Below are positions 1 through 6,807 of a stretch of DNA of 14,236 nt, one piece after another. A program made the position numbers and the translations under genes. The DNA comes from an uncultured Clostridia bacterium (lineage in GTDB: Bacteria > Bacillota > Clostridia > Christensenellales > QALW01): NCBI GenBank assembly GCA_900550765.1, contig URTC01000010.1, positions 1 to 14,236 on the forward strand, given 5' to 3'. Numbering within the stretch: the stretch's first letter is position 1; every line of letters begins with the position of its first letter. The notes beneath the pieces are model-generated. The model ran no database searches, was not told the origin of the DNA, and saw only the letters and a program-made list of their open reading frames with translations.

Positions 1-134
1 TGAAGCAGTGTCAAGGCCTCGGATACCCGAAACTGAACAGGCCCAAAAGAAATTGCTTCCGTAAAAATGGTAATACCGGCATAGAGAGCCGCTATGACGG
101 CGCCGCGTACCAGCTGTTTTACTGTAATCTTCAT
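1..134 (-). CDS. queT: QueT family queuosine-precursor transporter (partial, N-terminus only)
   Basis: This is the first 44 codons of a membrane protein that continues beyond the left edge of the window. The N-terminus has a hydrophobic helix (about residues 9-25) followed by SFGPVQFRVSEALTLL (residues 29-44), which closely matches the conserved segment of QueT transporters as I know them. QueT proteins are small integral membrane proteins of roughly 165 residues, thought to import queuosine precursors such as preQ1 or queuine. The ATG at 134-132 follows an AAGGAGAG ribosome binding site with about 6 bases between. A preQ1-I riboswitch and a strong promoter lie directly upstream, which independently supports the assignment. 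It follows znuB on the same strand but has its own promoter, so zinc-operon read-through is possible but not needed. Confidence 0.9.
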   Translation of the reverse strand, partial: MKITVKQLVRGAVIAALYAGITIFTEAISFGPVQFRVSEALTLL

Positions 135-143
135 TTTTTCTCT

Positions 144-183
144 CCTTAGTTTTGTTTTAAGACAGGATGGTTTCGAACTGTCT
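144..183 (-). promoter_or_regulatory. preQ1-I riboswitch controlling queT
   Basis: Reading the minus strand, a 6-bp stem (AGACAG at 183-178 with CTGTCT at 165-160) encloses a 12-nt loop, UUCGAAACCAUC. An A-rich tail, AAAACAAAACUAAGG (158-144), follows. This is the preQ1 class I layout: a short stem, a loop starting UUC with a CC near its end, and an A-rich tail ending near the Shine-Dalgarno. Loop CC at 170-169 can pair with the GG of the AAGGAG ribosome binding site at 145-144, closing the pseudoknot. Ligand binding would then hide the ribosome binding site and turn off queT translation. No terminator hairpin with a T-run separates it from the ATG, so I infer translational control. Confidence 0.92.
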
Positions 184-194
184 GCTTTGCTGAT

Positions 195-223
195 ATTATA
201 CCGCAGCCGGCAAAATCCGTCAA
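195..223 (-). promoter_or_regulatory. queT promoter (-35 TTGACG, -10 TATAAT)
   Basis: On the minus strand, TTGACG (223-218) and a perfect TATAAT (200-195) are separated by exactly 17 bp. The predicted start near 190-188 leaves only a few bases before the riboswitch stem, so the aptamer occupies almost the whole leader. The -35 hexamer includes the TGA stop codon of znuB (222-220), so the two units share bases. Confidence 0.88.
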
Positions 224-1044
224 TTCCGCTTTTTAACTTTAGCAAGCAGGGAAAACAGAAGCAAAAACACAAGGTTTGCCAGCACGATACCCGCACCGGC
301 AGGAATATAAGAAAACGCATAGCTGGCCAGCATTCCTACAAGAAACGCCGCAACAGAAACACCTGCCGAGCAAAGCATTACGCTGCGGAAGGTTCTGCAC
401 ACACGCATACTGGTAATAGCCGGGAAAATGATCAAACCCGAGATCAGCATCGTTCCCATTACCCGCATGCCCACCACAATGGTTGCTGCCGTAAGCAGGG
501 CAACCAGCAGGTTGAAGGGCCGGGTCTTTGTGCCGGAGGCCCGGGCAAAGTCTTCATCAAAAGTAACGGCAAAAATACGGTGATAGCATAAAAGAAATAC
601 CAGCAATATGGCGCTGCACAGAAGAGCGGAAATCACAACGTCACTCTTGGTTACAGCCAAAATGCTGCCGAACATATAGCTATATACGTCCGTATTCATT
701 CCCCCCGAAAGCGAAGCAGCGGTAATCCCCACAGCAATCGAAGTGCTGGAGATCAGCGCAATGGCCGCGTCGGAATTCATTCTGCTGTTCTGCCGCAGCT
801 GCAGCAGCAGGAATGCTGCCAGAATCATCACCGGCACCGCCACATACAGCGGCGCGGTATTCAGCGCCAGTGCCACCGTCATAGCACCGAAGCCCACATG
901 CGAGAGGCCGTCGCCGATCATGGAATATTTTTTCAATACCAGCGTAACGCCTAACAGCGAAGAGCACAAGGATACCATAATCCCTACGGCAAACGCCCGC
1001 AGGATAAAAGCATAGGAGAACATTTCCTTTATAATTTCAATCAT
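220..1044 (-). CDS. znuB: Zinc/manganese ABC transporter permease (ABC-3 family)
   Basis: This 274-residue polytopic permease of the ABC-3 metal family forms the membrane channel of a ZnuABC-type uptake system. It has many hydrophobic helices from residue 10 to about 268. Family-typical segments include MIGDGLSHVGFG (42-53), a cytoplasmic loop TFDEDFARASG, and GTMLISGLIIFPA before the late helices; the tail KVKKRN is basic. The ATG at 1044-1042 was chosen over the far upstream start at 1155 because it gives the usual N-terminus, has GGGAGG about 13 bases upstream, and overlaps the znuC stop by only 8 bases. A second ATG seven codons in (1023) with AAAGGA before it is possible. It is the last gene of the zinc operon. 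Whether the metal is zinc or manganese cannot be settled from this subunit alone. Confidence 0.93.
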   Translation of the reverse strand: MIEIIKEMFSYAFILRAFAVGIMVSLCSSLLGVTLVLKKYSMIGDGLSHVGFGAMTVALALNTAPLYVAVPVMILAAFLLLQLRQNSRMNSDAAIALISSTSIAVGITAASLSGGMNTDVYSYMFGSILAVTKSDVVISALLCSAILLVFLLCYHRIFAVTFDEDFARASGTKTRPFNLLVALLTAATIVVGMRVMGTMLISGLIIFPAITSMRVCRTFRSVMLCSAGVSVAAFLVGMLASYAFSYIPAGAGIVLANLVFLLLFSLLAKVKKRN

Positions 1045-1744
1045 GATCCCTGCAGCACCTCCCGGTAAAATGAATGCCCAGCTCGGTATGAAGATACTCC
1101 TCCGTAGTGCCGAAAAAGCGTACCTTGTGATCAAGGTGAAGAACCTTGCCTGCATATTTCAGAGCCGTTTCTACATCATGCGATACCATCAGCACCGTAA
1201 AACCGCGCTCCCGATTCATCTGATAAATCAAATGATACAGTTCCTCTGTAACGATCGGATCAAGACCTGTAACAGGCTCATCCAGCAGCAGCAGGTTTTC
1301 CGCCGCACAAAGCGCCCGCGCCAGCAGCACCCGCTGTCTTTGTCCGCCCGAGAGCACGGAAACCGGTTTCTCGCGGATATCCAAGATATCCAGCCGGCGC
1401 ATGTTCTCCAGCGCCTTCCTCTTTTGGCTTCCGGAGAAAAATGGCCGCATCCCCAGGCTGTTCAGGCAACCCGAGAGCACTGTTTCCCACACAGAAGCCG
1501 GAAAATTCTTTTCAATGCCGCTTTGCTGCGGCAAATAACCGATCCTTCCGGCCTCCGGCGCAAAGGTCACGCTTCCGCTTTTTTTAGGCACCAAACCTAA
1601 AAGACTTTTGATCAGCGTACTTTTGCCGGAACCATTGCGCCCTGCAATACAGATATATTCGCCTTTTTCTGCGGAAAAGGAAACATTGCTCAGCACCTCC
1701 ACACCGCCAAAGGCTACGGTAAGTTCTTCTGCTTTAACAATCAT
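1037..1744 (-). CDS. znuC: Zinc ABC transporter ATP-binding protein
   Basis: This 235-residue ABC ATPase powers the permease from the cytoplasmic face. All core motifs are intact: Walker A GRNGSGKST (35-43), Q-loop near Q73-Q74, signature LSGGQ (131-135), Walker B LLLLDE (151-156) and the switch histidine H189 in SHD. The length is normal for the ZnuC/MntB branch. The ATG at 1744 lies inside the end of znuA (11-base overlap), and its own stop overlaps the znuB start, so the three transporter genes are probably translationally coupled. The C-terminus (GRCCRDHD) carries two adjacent cysteines and a histidine, which could bind metal, but this is speculative. Confidence 0.95.
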   Translation of the reverse strand: MIVKAEELTVAFGGVEVLSNVSFSAEKGEYICIAGRNGSGKSTLIKSLLGLVPKKSGSVTFAPEAGRIGYLPQQSGIEKNFPASVWETVLSGCLNSLGMRPFFSGSQKRKALENMRRLDILDIREKPVSVLSGGQRQRVLLARALCAAENLLLLDEPVTGLDPIVTEELYHLIYQMNRERGFTVLMVSHDVETALKYAGKVLHLDHKVRFFGTTEEYLHTELGIHFTGRCCRDHD

Positions 1745-2666
1745 TTTGTTGCATCCTTACATATTTTTTTAAATTTTCAAGGTTCCCCTGCATTAAGGAA
1801 AGATACGTCACACCTTCCTCCAGTTCTTTTTTAGAAACATTGTGGCAGGTATGCAGCAGCAACAGAATCGCACCGGTCTCCTCGGAAATCACCTGTGCGA
1901 TTCTGGGCTGCGTCAGTTCTTCATAAAACACAGCCGGCAGCTTTTGCTCCCTGACCTGCTGAATCATTTCAATCACCCGCGCGGCGCTGGGTTCGGCTTG
2001 AGAAGAACAGGAATCAAAGGCGGCAATAAAAGTCAAATCATAGCGCCGGGCAAAATACGTCATCGAAAACCGGCCGCCATGGCAGAGCACCCGGCTCTTG
2101 AGTTGAGCGACAACCGCCGAAAACTCTTCATCCAGCGCATGGAGCTGTGCGATATACGCCTCGGCGCGTCCGGTATAATAGCCGCTGTTTTTCGGATCTT
2201 CCTCACACAAGGCGGTTAAAATATTTTCCGCCATCATAACCGCCCGCAGCGGATCGGTCCAGATATGCGGATCCATTTCTTCCTGCTCTTCATGGGCATG
2301 CGCATGTTCTTCATGGTCCTCGTGTTCACAAAGCGCAATGTCCTGCGAAACATCCACCACGCGCACACTGTCGTCCAATCCTTCGATGACCGTCTGCGCC
2401 CATGCTTCCATATAAGGGCCGGTGTATACGAACAGATCGCTTTTTGTAATCGAAAGGATATCGCTGACCGAGGGCTCATAGTTATGACTTTCCATGCCCG
2501 GCGGCAGCAGCAGCGTTACCTCTGCTCTTTCACCGGCGATCTGCCGGCAAAAATCATATTGCGGAAAAAGCGTAGCAGTAATCTGCAATTTTCCGCTTTT
2601 TTCTTCCCGCGGCGCACACCCAACAGCAAGACTTACCGCCAGTAAACATAAAATGATCCTCCGCAA
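1734..2666 (-). CDS. znuA: Zinc-binding lipoprotein of ABC transporter (cluster A-I solute-binding protein)
   Basis: This 310-residue lipoprotein captures metal outside the membrane and hands it to the permease. A short signal peptide ends in a lipobox at Cys17 (SLAVGC). The mature part has the ZnuA-family ligand positions: H61 in ESHNYEPS, H134 in DPHIWTDP and H196 in CHGGRF followed by YFARRY. Between the first two sits an acidic histidine-rich stretch (about 114-134, six His before the DPH motif). Such a loop is typical of zinc rather than manganese binders. The only start that gives a full signal peptide is TTG at 2666, immediately after the upstream TAA, with GCGGGGA 8 bases or so before it. 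A GGAGG (2662-2658) just inside the gene points instead at an out-of-frame ATG (2649). It is cotranscribed with the upstream regulator. Confidence 0.93.
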   Translation of the reverse strand: MRRIILCLLAVSLAVGCAPREEKSGKLQITATLFPQYDFCRQIAGERAEVTLLLPPGMESHNYEPSVSDILSITKSDLFVYTGPYMEAWAQTVIEGLDDSVRVVDVSQDIALCEHEDHEEHAHAHEEQEEMDPHIWTDPLRAVMMAENILTALCEEDPKNSGYYTGRAEAYIAQLHALDEEFSAVVAQLKSRVLCHGGRFSMTYFARRYDLTFIAAFDSCSSQAEPSAARVIEMIQQVREQKLPAVFYEELTQPRIAQVISEETGAILLLLHTCHNVSKKELEEGVTYLSLMQGNLENLKKYVRMQQNDC

Positions 2667-3074
2667 TTACTTTTCCCCGCATTCTTTACAGATTCCGTAA
2701 AATACAGTACGTGAGCTGTCAATCAAAAAGCCGTGCTCCCGGATCACATGCTCCCTGATTCCATCCAAATGAGAACAGGCAAGATGCTCCAGTTTTCCGC
2801 AGGCTACGCATTTTAAATGAAAATGCTCTCCGCAGCTTTCGGAGACCTGATAGCACGCACTCTCCCCCGCACTGGAGAGATATTTGCGCAAAGTGCCTTC
2901 TTTTACCATGGTGTCAAGCTGCCGATACACGGTAGAAAGGCCGATCGTACTGCCTGCGTTCTTTAAAGAAACGGCGATCTCCTCCGCGGTAAAATGTGTA
3001 TCCCCCTTTTGCTTTATGACCTGAAGAATTTCATCCTTCTGTTTGGTATGATAACTGCGCGGCAAAATGTTCAT
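2667..3074 (-). CDS. zur: Fur-family metal-responsive repressor, probably Zur
   Basis: This 135-residue Fur-superfamily repressor has an N-terminal winged helix with the recognition segment GLSTVYRQLD (45-54). A C-terminal metal-binding and dimerisation domain follows, with HFHLKC (84-89) and two CxxC pairs (C89/C92 and C129/C132) forming the structural zinc site. Members sense iron (Fur), zinc (Zur) or peroxide (PerR); the family alone does not tell which. It is the first gene of an operon with znuABC, and its stop touches the znuA start, so zinc sensing is the best inference. The ATG at 3074 has GGAGAGG ending right against it. The TTG at 3065 (AGAGG then 9 bases) is a credible alternative start that would drop three residues. 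A Fur-type box lies in its leader, implying autoregulation. Confidence 0.88.
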   Translation of the reverse strand: MNILPRSYHTKQKDEILQVIKQKGDTHFTAEEIAVSLKNAGSTIGLSTVYRQLDTMVKEGTLRKYLSSAGESACYQVSESCGEHFHLKCVACGKLEHLACSHLDGIREHVIREHGFLIDSSRTVFYGICKECGEK

Positions 3075-3091
3075 CCTCTCCGGTTAAAAAT

Positions 3092-3106
3092 TAAAAATGA
3101 TTCTCA
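3092..3106. promoter_or_regulatory. Fur/Zur-type operator (7-1-7 inverted repeat)
   Basis: On the minus strand the bases read TGAGAAT-C-ATTTTTA. Against the classic Fur-family 7-1-7 pattern TGATAAT-N-ATTATCA this is 6 of 7 matches on the left and 5 of 7 on the right. It sits between the predicted transcription start of the regulator-znuABC operon (near 3113) and the start codon. A bound repressor would block the polymerase. The metal specificity is inferred from the operon content. Confidence 0.7.
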
Positions 3107-3119
3107 ATTTCAAAAGCAT

Positions 3120-3147
3120 ATTATACGCTTTTCCGCACGGATGTCAA
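3120..3147 (-). promoter_or_regulatory. Promoter of the zur-znuABC operon
   Basis: On the minus strand, a perfect TTGACA (3147-3142) and a perfect TATAAT (3125-3120) are separated by 16 bp. The predicted start is around 3113, giving a leader of about 40 bases that contains the Fur-type box. A promoter this strong with an overlapping operator fits a unit held off by a repressor and switched on by metal starvation. Confidence 0.88.
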
Positions 3148-3185
3148 GCAGAATAAATTTAGTTCTTTTTTTTTTAGGCTAAATG

Positions 3186-3194
3186 TGTTATGAT
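3186..3194 (+). promoter_or_regulatory. Extended -10 promoter of cdaA
   Basis: TGTTATGAT (3186-3194) matches the extended -10 pattern TGnTATnAT. The -35 region 17 bp upstream is only a T-run (3166-3171), so the extended -10 is likely to carry recognition. The predicted start is near 3201, about 30 bases before the cdaA ATG. This promoter is divergent from the zinc-operon promoter. Confidence 0.55.
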
Positions 3195-3230
3195 AATAGA
3201 GTAGTAATTTTTGAATTGCGAGGCAGTTTT

Positions 3231-4127
3231 ATGAGTGATTTTTTCAGCAGCATCGGCCAGGCTTTTTCCAACAGCCTGCTTGCAAACATCAGCTGGTTTG
3301 ACGTGCTGGATATCGCCATTATGACGGTAATCATCTATCAGGTGCTCAAATTTTTCAAGCATACCAAGGCCATCCATGTACTGAAAGGGCTGGCGCTGCT
3401 TATCATTGCACTGGCCGTAGCCTCCTGGCTGGGCCTGCCCACCATCACCTGGATGCTCAGTTCTATCTTTACTTCGGGCGTCATCATTCTTGTAATCATG
3501 TTTCAGCCCGAACTTCGCCGTGCCTTTGAAAACTTGGGACGGGGCCATTTTTTTGATACCATAGAAGAAGACCTGGACGCCGAAAAAAATGTCAATGAAC
3601 TGGTAAAGGTCGCCGACAATCTTTCCCGGCGGCGTGTAGGCGCGCTGATAGTCCTTACAAAAAAATCGGATTTAAAGGACATCATCGCTACCGGTACAAC
3701 GCTGGATGCCCAGATTTCAGCGGAGCTGATCGAAAACATTTTTGAGCCCAACACCCCTCTGCATGACGGTGCTATGATCCTTACCGGCTCACGCGTCGTT
3801 GCCGCGGGTTGTTTTCTTCCGCTCTCGGAAAATAACAATATCGAAAAATCCCTGGGTACACGGCATCGGGCGGCACTGGGCATGAGCGAACAGTCCGATG
3901 CACTGGTAATCGTCGTCAGTGAAGAAACAGGCGTTATCTCCGCAGCGCACGGCGGCAGCTTCCAGCGCTATCTGGATCTGGAAATGCTGCGCAAGCTGCT
4001 TACGGAAACCTATACCGAGCAAACAAAAGCAAAAGCACAGCCTTTATATATAAAGCTGTTTACCAAACTCTTCGGGAAAGGAGATGCTGCAAATGACACC
4101 GACGATTCAACCTCCGCAGAAGAATAA
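3231..4127 (+). CDS. cdaA: Diadenylate cyclase (membrane-bound CdaA/DacA type)
   Basis: This 298-residue enzyme joins two ATP molecules into cyclic di-AMP, a messenger controlling potassium and osmolyte transport and cell-wall balance in Gram-positive bacteria. The N-terminal part holds about three membrane helices (roughly residues 23-40, 50-67 and 76-92), followed by FQPELRRAFE (91-100), which is characteristic of CdaA. The cytoplasmic DAC domain has both catalytic motifs, DGA at 179-181 (in PLHDGAMIL) and RHR at 211-213 (in GTRHRAALG), so it should be active. The ATG at 3231 was chosen because GCGAGG lies 7 bases upstream and this gives the normal N-terminus; an open frame extends 16 codons further upstream without support. 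The 3' end overlaps cdaR by 35 bases. Confidence 0.96.
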   Translation: MSDFFSSIGQAFSNSLLANISWFDVLDIAIMTVIIYQVLKFFKHTKAIHVLKGLALLIIALAVASWLGLPTITWMLSSIFTSGVIILVIMFQPELRRAFENLGRGHFFDTIEEDLDAEKNVNELVKVADNLSRRRVGALIVLTKKSDLKDIIATGTTLDAQISAELIENIFEPNTPLHDGAMILTGSRVVAAGCFLPLSENNNIEKSLGTRHRAALGMSEQSDALVIVVSEETGVISAAHGGSFQRYLDLEMLRKLLTETYTEQTKAKAQPLYIKLFTKLFGKGDAANDTDDSTSAEE

Positions 4128-5406
4128 AAAATCCGCACGGCCGCTGCGGTCCTATCTGACAAACAACTTGGTTCTTAAGATATTATCCCTCATATTCGCA
4201 GTAATTTTATGGAATTTTGTTATTACGGAAACCAACCCGGCGCGGACGAAAAATATTGCAGAGATCACCGTTACCGCCAATGGCGCCGATGAACTGGCCT
4301 CACGCGGGCTGATTCCAAGAGATGATCTTTCCGCCAATCCCATTACCGTTACGGTAAAAGTAAGCGTAGCGCACTCGGATTACAAATTCATCAATGAAAA
4401 TACGATTTCCGCCAGCATTGATCTGACAAAAGTGACCAAAGAGGGGGCCAACAGCCTCCCGGTGATCATCTCTTTTAATAATATCGGTGATGTAAGCCTG
4501 GTTTCCGTCACCCCTGCCAGTGTCAACCTGACTATTGACAAACTTGTTTCCAAGGATGTTCCGGTAAGCATCCGAACTGCGAACGAATTGGCCTCTAATT
4601 TAATCTCCCTGCAGCCAGAGTATCCCGAAACCGTTTCGATTACAGGCGCCAGCTATTATGTGGACCGTATTACCAGCGCGGTAGTGGATGTAGATCTCGC
4701 CTCTTTAAGCGACGGGGATATTGTCTCCTCGATTTGCCATTTTGAAGACGAAAATGGCAATACTATCCGCTTCAACGGCATACGCATTACTGCCGACATG
4801 GATATCCAAACGGTCAAAGAAGTTCCCGTTGCCCTTGAAAACGCAGTAGCCAATACCGATCTTTTAGCACAGGGATATCAATTCAACGGCATCTCTGCGG
4901 AAAAGGTCCGCATTTGCGGCCATAAGGACGCAATAGAAAAAATTTCTTCCGTCTCCCCCGTACCGATCGATCTTACCGGCAAAGACGCCGCCTTTACCGA
5001 AGCGCCGCTCACCTTCAGCCTGCCGGAGGGAATCTCTTTAGTACCGGGGCAAAATCCAACGGCAAAGATCGATATCATTGAAGCCCAGCAAAGCGTTACC
5101 GTGGAGCGTTCCATCACCGTATCCGGTCTGACGCCCGGCCTTACCGCCAGCATCTCCAACGGCTCCGTGACCCGCCGAATCACCGCAGACGGCGTCATCA
5201 ACCTAACGGCTACCGTTACTTTAACGGGACCTGCCTCCAGCTTGAATGAAATCGACCAAAATGACGTAATCATCCGTCTCTCCCTGCTGCAAAAGGAACC
5301 CGGTACTTACGATCTGCAGCCGGTTGTCGTACTGAGCTCCGCACTGGGTACCGAGATCACTGCACAGCTGATCTCTCCTTCTCAGCTTTCGGTAACAATA
5401 CGCTGA
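4093..5406 (+). CDS. cdaR: YbbR-domain regulator of the diadenylate cyclase
   Basis: This 437-residue protein has one N-terminal membrane helix (about residues 26-46, ending ILWNFVITETNP) and then a long extracellular part made of four YbbR-type beta repeats, roughly 50-145, 146-240, 241-335 and 336-437. CdaR binds CdaA through the membrane and modulates c-di-AMP output. The repeat boundaries are by eye, using the recurring pattern in which a segment such as KDVPVSI or KEVPVAL starts each unit. ATG 4093 is preferred over ATG 4084: the AAAGGAG at 4077-4083 abuts the first ATG but is 9 bases from the second. The gene begins inside cdaA, so the two are coupled. In many relatives glmM follows; here a serine hydrolase does. 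Confidence 0.9.
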   Translation: MTPTIQPPQKNKKSARPLRSYLTNNLVLKILSLIFAVILWNFVITETNPARTKNIAEITVTANGADELASRGLIPRDDLSANPITVTVKVSVAHSDYKFINENTISASIDLTKVTKEGANSLPVIISFNNIGDVSLVSVTPASVNLTIDKLVSKDVPVSIRTANELASNLISLQPEYPETVSITGASYYVDRITSAVVDVDLASLSDGDIVSSICHFEDENGNTIRFNGIRITADMDIQTVKEVPVALENAVANTDLLAQGYQFNGISAEKVRICGHKDAIEKISSVSPVPIDLTGKDAAFTEAPLTFSLPEGISLVPGQNPTAKIDIIEAQQSVTVERSITVSGLTPGLTASISNGSVTRRITADGVINLTATVTLTGPASSLNEIDQNDVIIRLSLLQKEPGTYDLQPVVVLSSALGTEITAQLISPSQLSVTIR

Positions 5407-5427
5407 AAAACCTGGAGTTTGTCACAA

Positions 5428-5447
5428 AACCGTCTTTAAAAACAGTT
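5428..5447. repeat. 20-bp imperfect dyad between cdaR and the serine hydrolase gene
   Basis: AACCGTCTTTAAAAACAGTT has twofold symmetry, with 8 of 10 base pairs complementary around the central TTTAAA. It lies in the 63-bp gap, about 20 bases before the next start codon. It could be an operator or chance. It lacks the GC-rich stem expected of a terminator, and I see no convincing promoter here, so the hydrolase may be read from the cdaA promoter. Confidence 0.3.
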
Positions 5448-5469
5448 CTTAGTAATAAAGGGAGAACCT

Positions 5470-6615
5470 ATGGAAAAACAACTAACCGCGTTTCTTGACA
5501 GCTTTTTAAAAATGGGCGTTCCCGGATACGACTGCATTGTTTATAAAAACGGTCAATGCCTCTACCGGCACCAGAACGGATACGCCAGCCTGGAGGATAA
5601 ACGTCTTCTCACCGGCAGAGAACGCTACAATGTATACTCCGCCTCCAAGCCCCTTACCTGCGCGGCGGCTATGCAGCTGTATGAAAAAAAATATTTTTCC
5701 CTAAAGGATCCGTTATCCGAATACATGCCCGAATTCGCCCAAATGACAGTGCAAACGCCAACCGGACTGCAAAAAGCTACAAAACAGATCCTGATCCAGG
5801 ATCTGTTTCAAATGACGGCGGGGTTCGGCTACGATCCCTTGTGCGCCTCTGTGCAAAAAGCAAAAAAAGATACGAACGGCAGATGTCCTACACGGGAAAC
5901 CGTCGCTTATCTGGCGCAGGAACCGCTGCTGTTCGAACCGGGGGCGCATTGGAGCTATGGCTTTGAACACGATGTCCTGGCCGGACTGATCGAAGTACTG
6001 ACCGGTCAAAAATTCGGACAGTACGTAAAACAAAATATTTTTGATCCGCTGGGTATGCATCATTCTACCTTTTTACTGCCGGAAGAAGAGCTGGATACCA
6101 TTGCCCCCCAATATTATTTCAATAATGAAAAAAGCGCAGCGGAAAACTGCGGTAAACAGATCCGCCGTTATAAGCTGGGCAGCATGTATGAAAGCGGCGG
6201 CGCAGGCTGTATTTCCACAGTGGAGGACTATATGAAATTCTTAGAAGCGCTGCGCAGAGGCGACAGTATTCTGAAAAAAGAAACGATCCGGCTGATGCAG
6301 ACGGACCGGCTGAACGATATTACTCACAGGGATTTCTGGCATTCCGATTACGGCTATGGCCTGGGGCTGCGCTGTCCGCGGGAAGGATGTATTCCCACGG
6401 ACTTCGGCTGGGCCGGAGCAGTAGGAATTTTTTTAGCGGTGGATCCGGTCTATCAGGTAAGCGTATTTCATGCCCAGCATATTCTCAATCCTCCCAACAA
6501 CGGCATCAAACATCAAATCATCCGCATCATTAACGATCCCGATTCTTCAGGATTAGAAGAGATCGCAGACGGCGAGCGCAGACTGTTTGCACAGAAAGAA
6601 AAGATCCGGTCATAA
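5470..6615 (+). CDS. Cytoplasmic serine hydrolase, beta-lactamase/CubicO (EstB-like) family
   Basis: This 381-residue protein has the penicillin-binding-protein/class C beta-lactamase fold signature. The nucleophile motif SxxK is SASK (57-60). The second motif is in HWSYGFEHDVLAGLIEV, with Tyr163 as the likely general base. A GWAGAVG segment (313-319) replaces the KTG box, as is usual in CubicO/EstB-type esterases. There is no signal peptide or membrane helix, so it should act in the cytoplasm. That argues against a cell-wall carboxypeptidase or a secreted beta-lactamase, and fits an esterase or peptidase of unknown substrate. The ATG has AGGGAG 5 bases upstream. It follows cdaR by 63 bp on the same strand, which suggests an operon but gives no known functional link to c-di-AMP. 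Confidence 0.85.
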   Translation: MEKQLTAFLDSFLKMGVPGYDCIVYKNGQCLYRHQNGYASLEDKRLLTGRERYNVYSASKPLTCAAAMQLYEKKYFSLKDPLSEYMPEFAQMTVQTPTGLQKATKQILIQDLFQMTAGFGYDPLCASVQKAKKDTNGRCPTRETVAYLAQEPLLFEPGAHWSYGFEHDVLAGLIEVLTGQKFGQYVKQNIFDPLGMHHSTFLLPEEELDTIAPQYYFNNEKSAAENCGKQIRRYKLGSMYESGGAGCISTVEDYMKFLEALRRGDSILKKETIRLMQTDRLNDITHRDFWHSDYGYGLGLRCPREGCIPTDFGWAGAVGIFLAVDPVYQVSVFHAQHILNPPNNGIKHQIIRIINDPDSSGLEEIADGERRLFAQKEKIRS

Positions 6616-6635
6616 ACCGCGCCCTCTCATAAAAG

Positions 6636-6685
6636 TCTCTCCCCCGGCTCCCTCTGAAGCGGGAGCTGGTAGACTGAGGGAGAGA
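6636..6685 (+). repeat. Palindromic intergenic repeat, copy A (forward, shortened)
   Basis: The outer arms TCTCTCCC (6636-6643) and GGGAGAGA (6678-6685) pair over 8 bp. Inside, GCTCCC (6647-6652) pairs with GGGAGC (6661-6666). The unit reads GGCTCCC...GGGAGCTGGTAGACTGAGGGAGAG, matching the reverse complement of copy B but with the second small hairpin reduced. This layout, GGCTCCC hairpin then CTGAGGGAG, resembles repeats I know from gut Clostridia genomes. Confidence 0.7.
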
Positions 6686-6708
6686 GTAACGCACCGTAAT
6701 GTCATCTA

Positions 6709-6755
6709 CTCCCCCTCAGTCACCTGCGGTGACAGTTCCCCTCACAAGGGGAGCC
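6709..6755 (-). repeat. Palindromic intergenic repeat, copy B (reverse, most complete)
   Basis: It contains two hairpins: GTCACC/GGTGAC (6719-6724 with 6728-6733, loop TGC) and GTTCCCCT/AGGGGAGC (6735-6742 with 6747-6754, loop CACA, one G-T pair). Its CTCCCCCTCAGTC start is complementary to the GACTGAGGGAG of copy A, so A and B face each other as a composite of about 110 bp (6646-6755). That composite ends in the inverted repeats GGCTCCC and GGGAGCC. Confidence 0.75.
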
Positions 6756-6807
6756 GAAGGCGAATATGGTCAAGGACTTTTAAGCGGGAAAACAAAAAAA
6801 GCGATCA

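Noticed and set aside
94..591. 165-codon plus-strand open frame over the queT start and znuB
   Set aside because: It is antisense to well-supported genes, the riboswitch and the queT promoter, and its translation shows no family features.
1045..1155. Longer znuB with a start at 1155
   Set aside because: It would overlap znuC by 119 bases and add a non-conserved basic N-terminus; the start at 1044 has a ribosome binding site and the usual ABC-3 N-terminus.
5470..6615. The serine hydrolase as an antibiotic-resistance beta-lactamase
   Set aside because: It lacks a signal peptide and the KTG box; the GWAGAVG segment and the SYGFEHDVL motif fit CubicO/EstB-like esterases.
6646..6755. The composite repeat as a CRISPR or rho-independent terminator
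   Set aside because: There is no regular repeat-spacer array and no T-run after either hairpin; an intergenic palindromic repeat explains it better.
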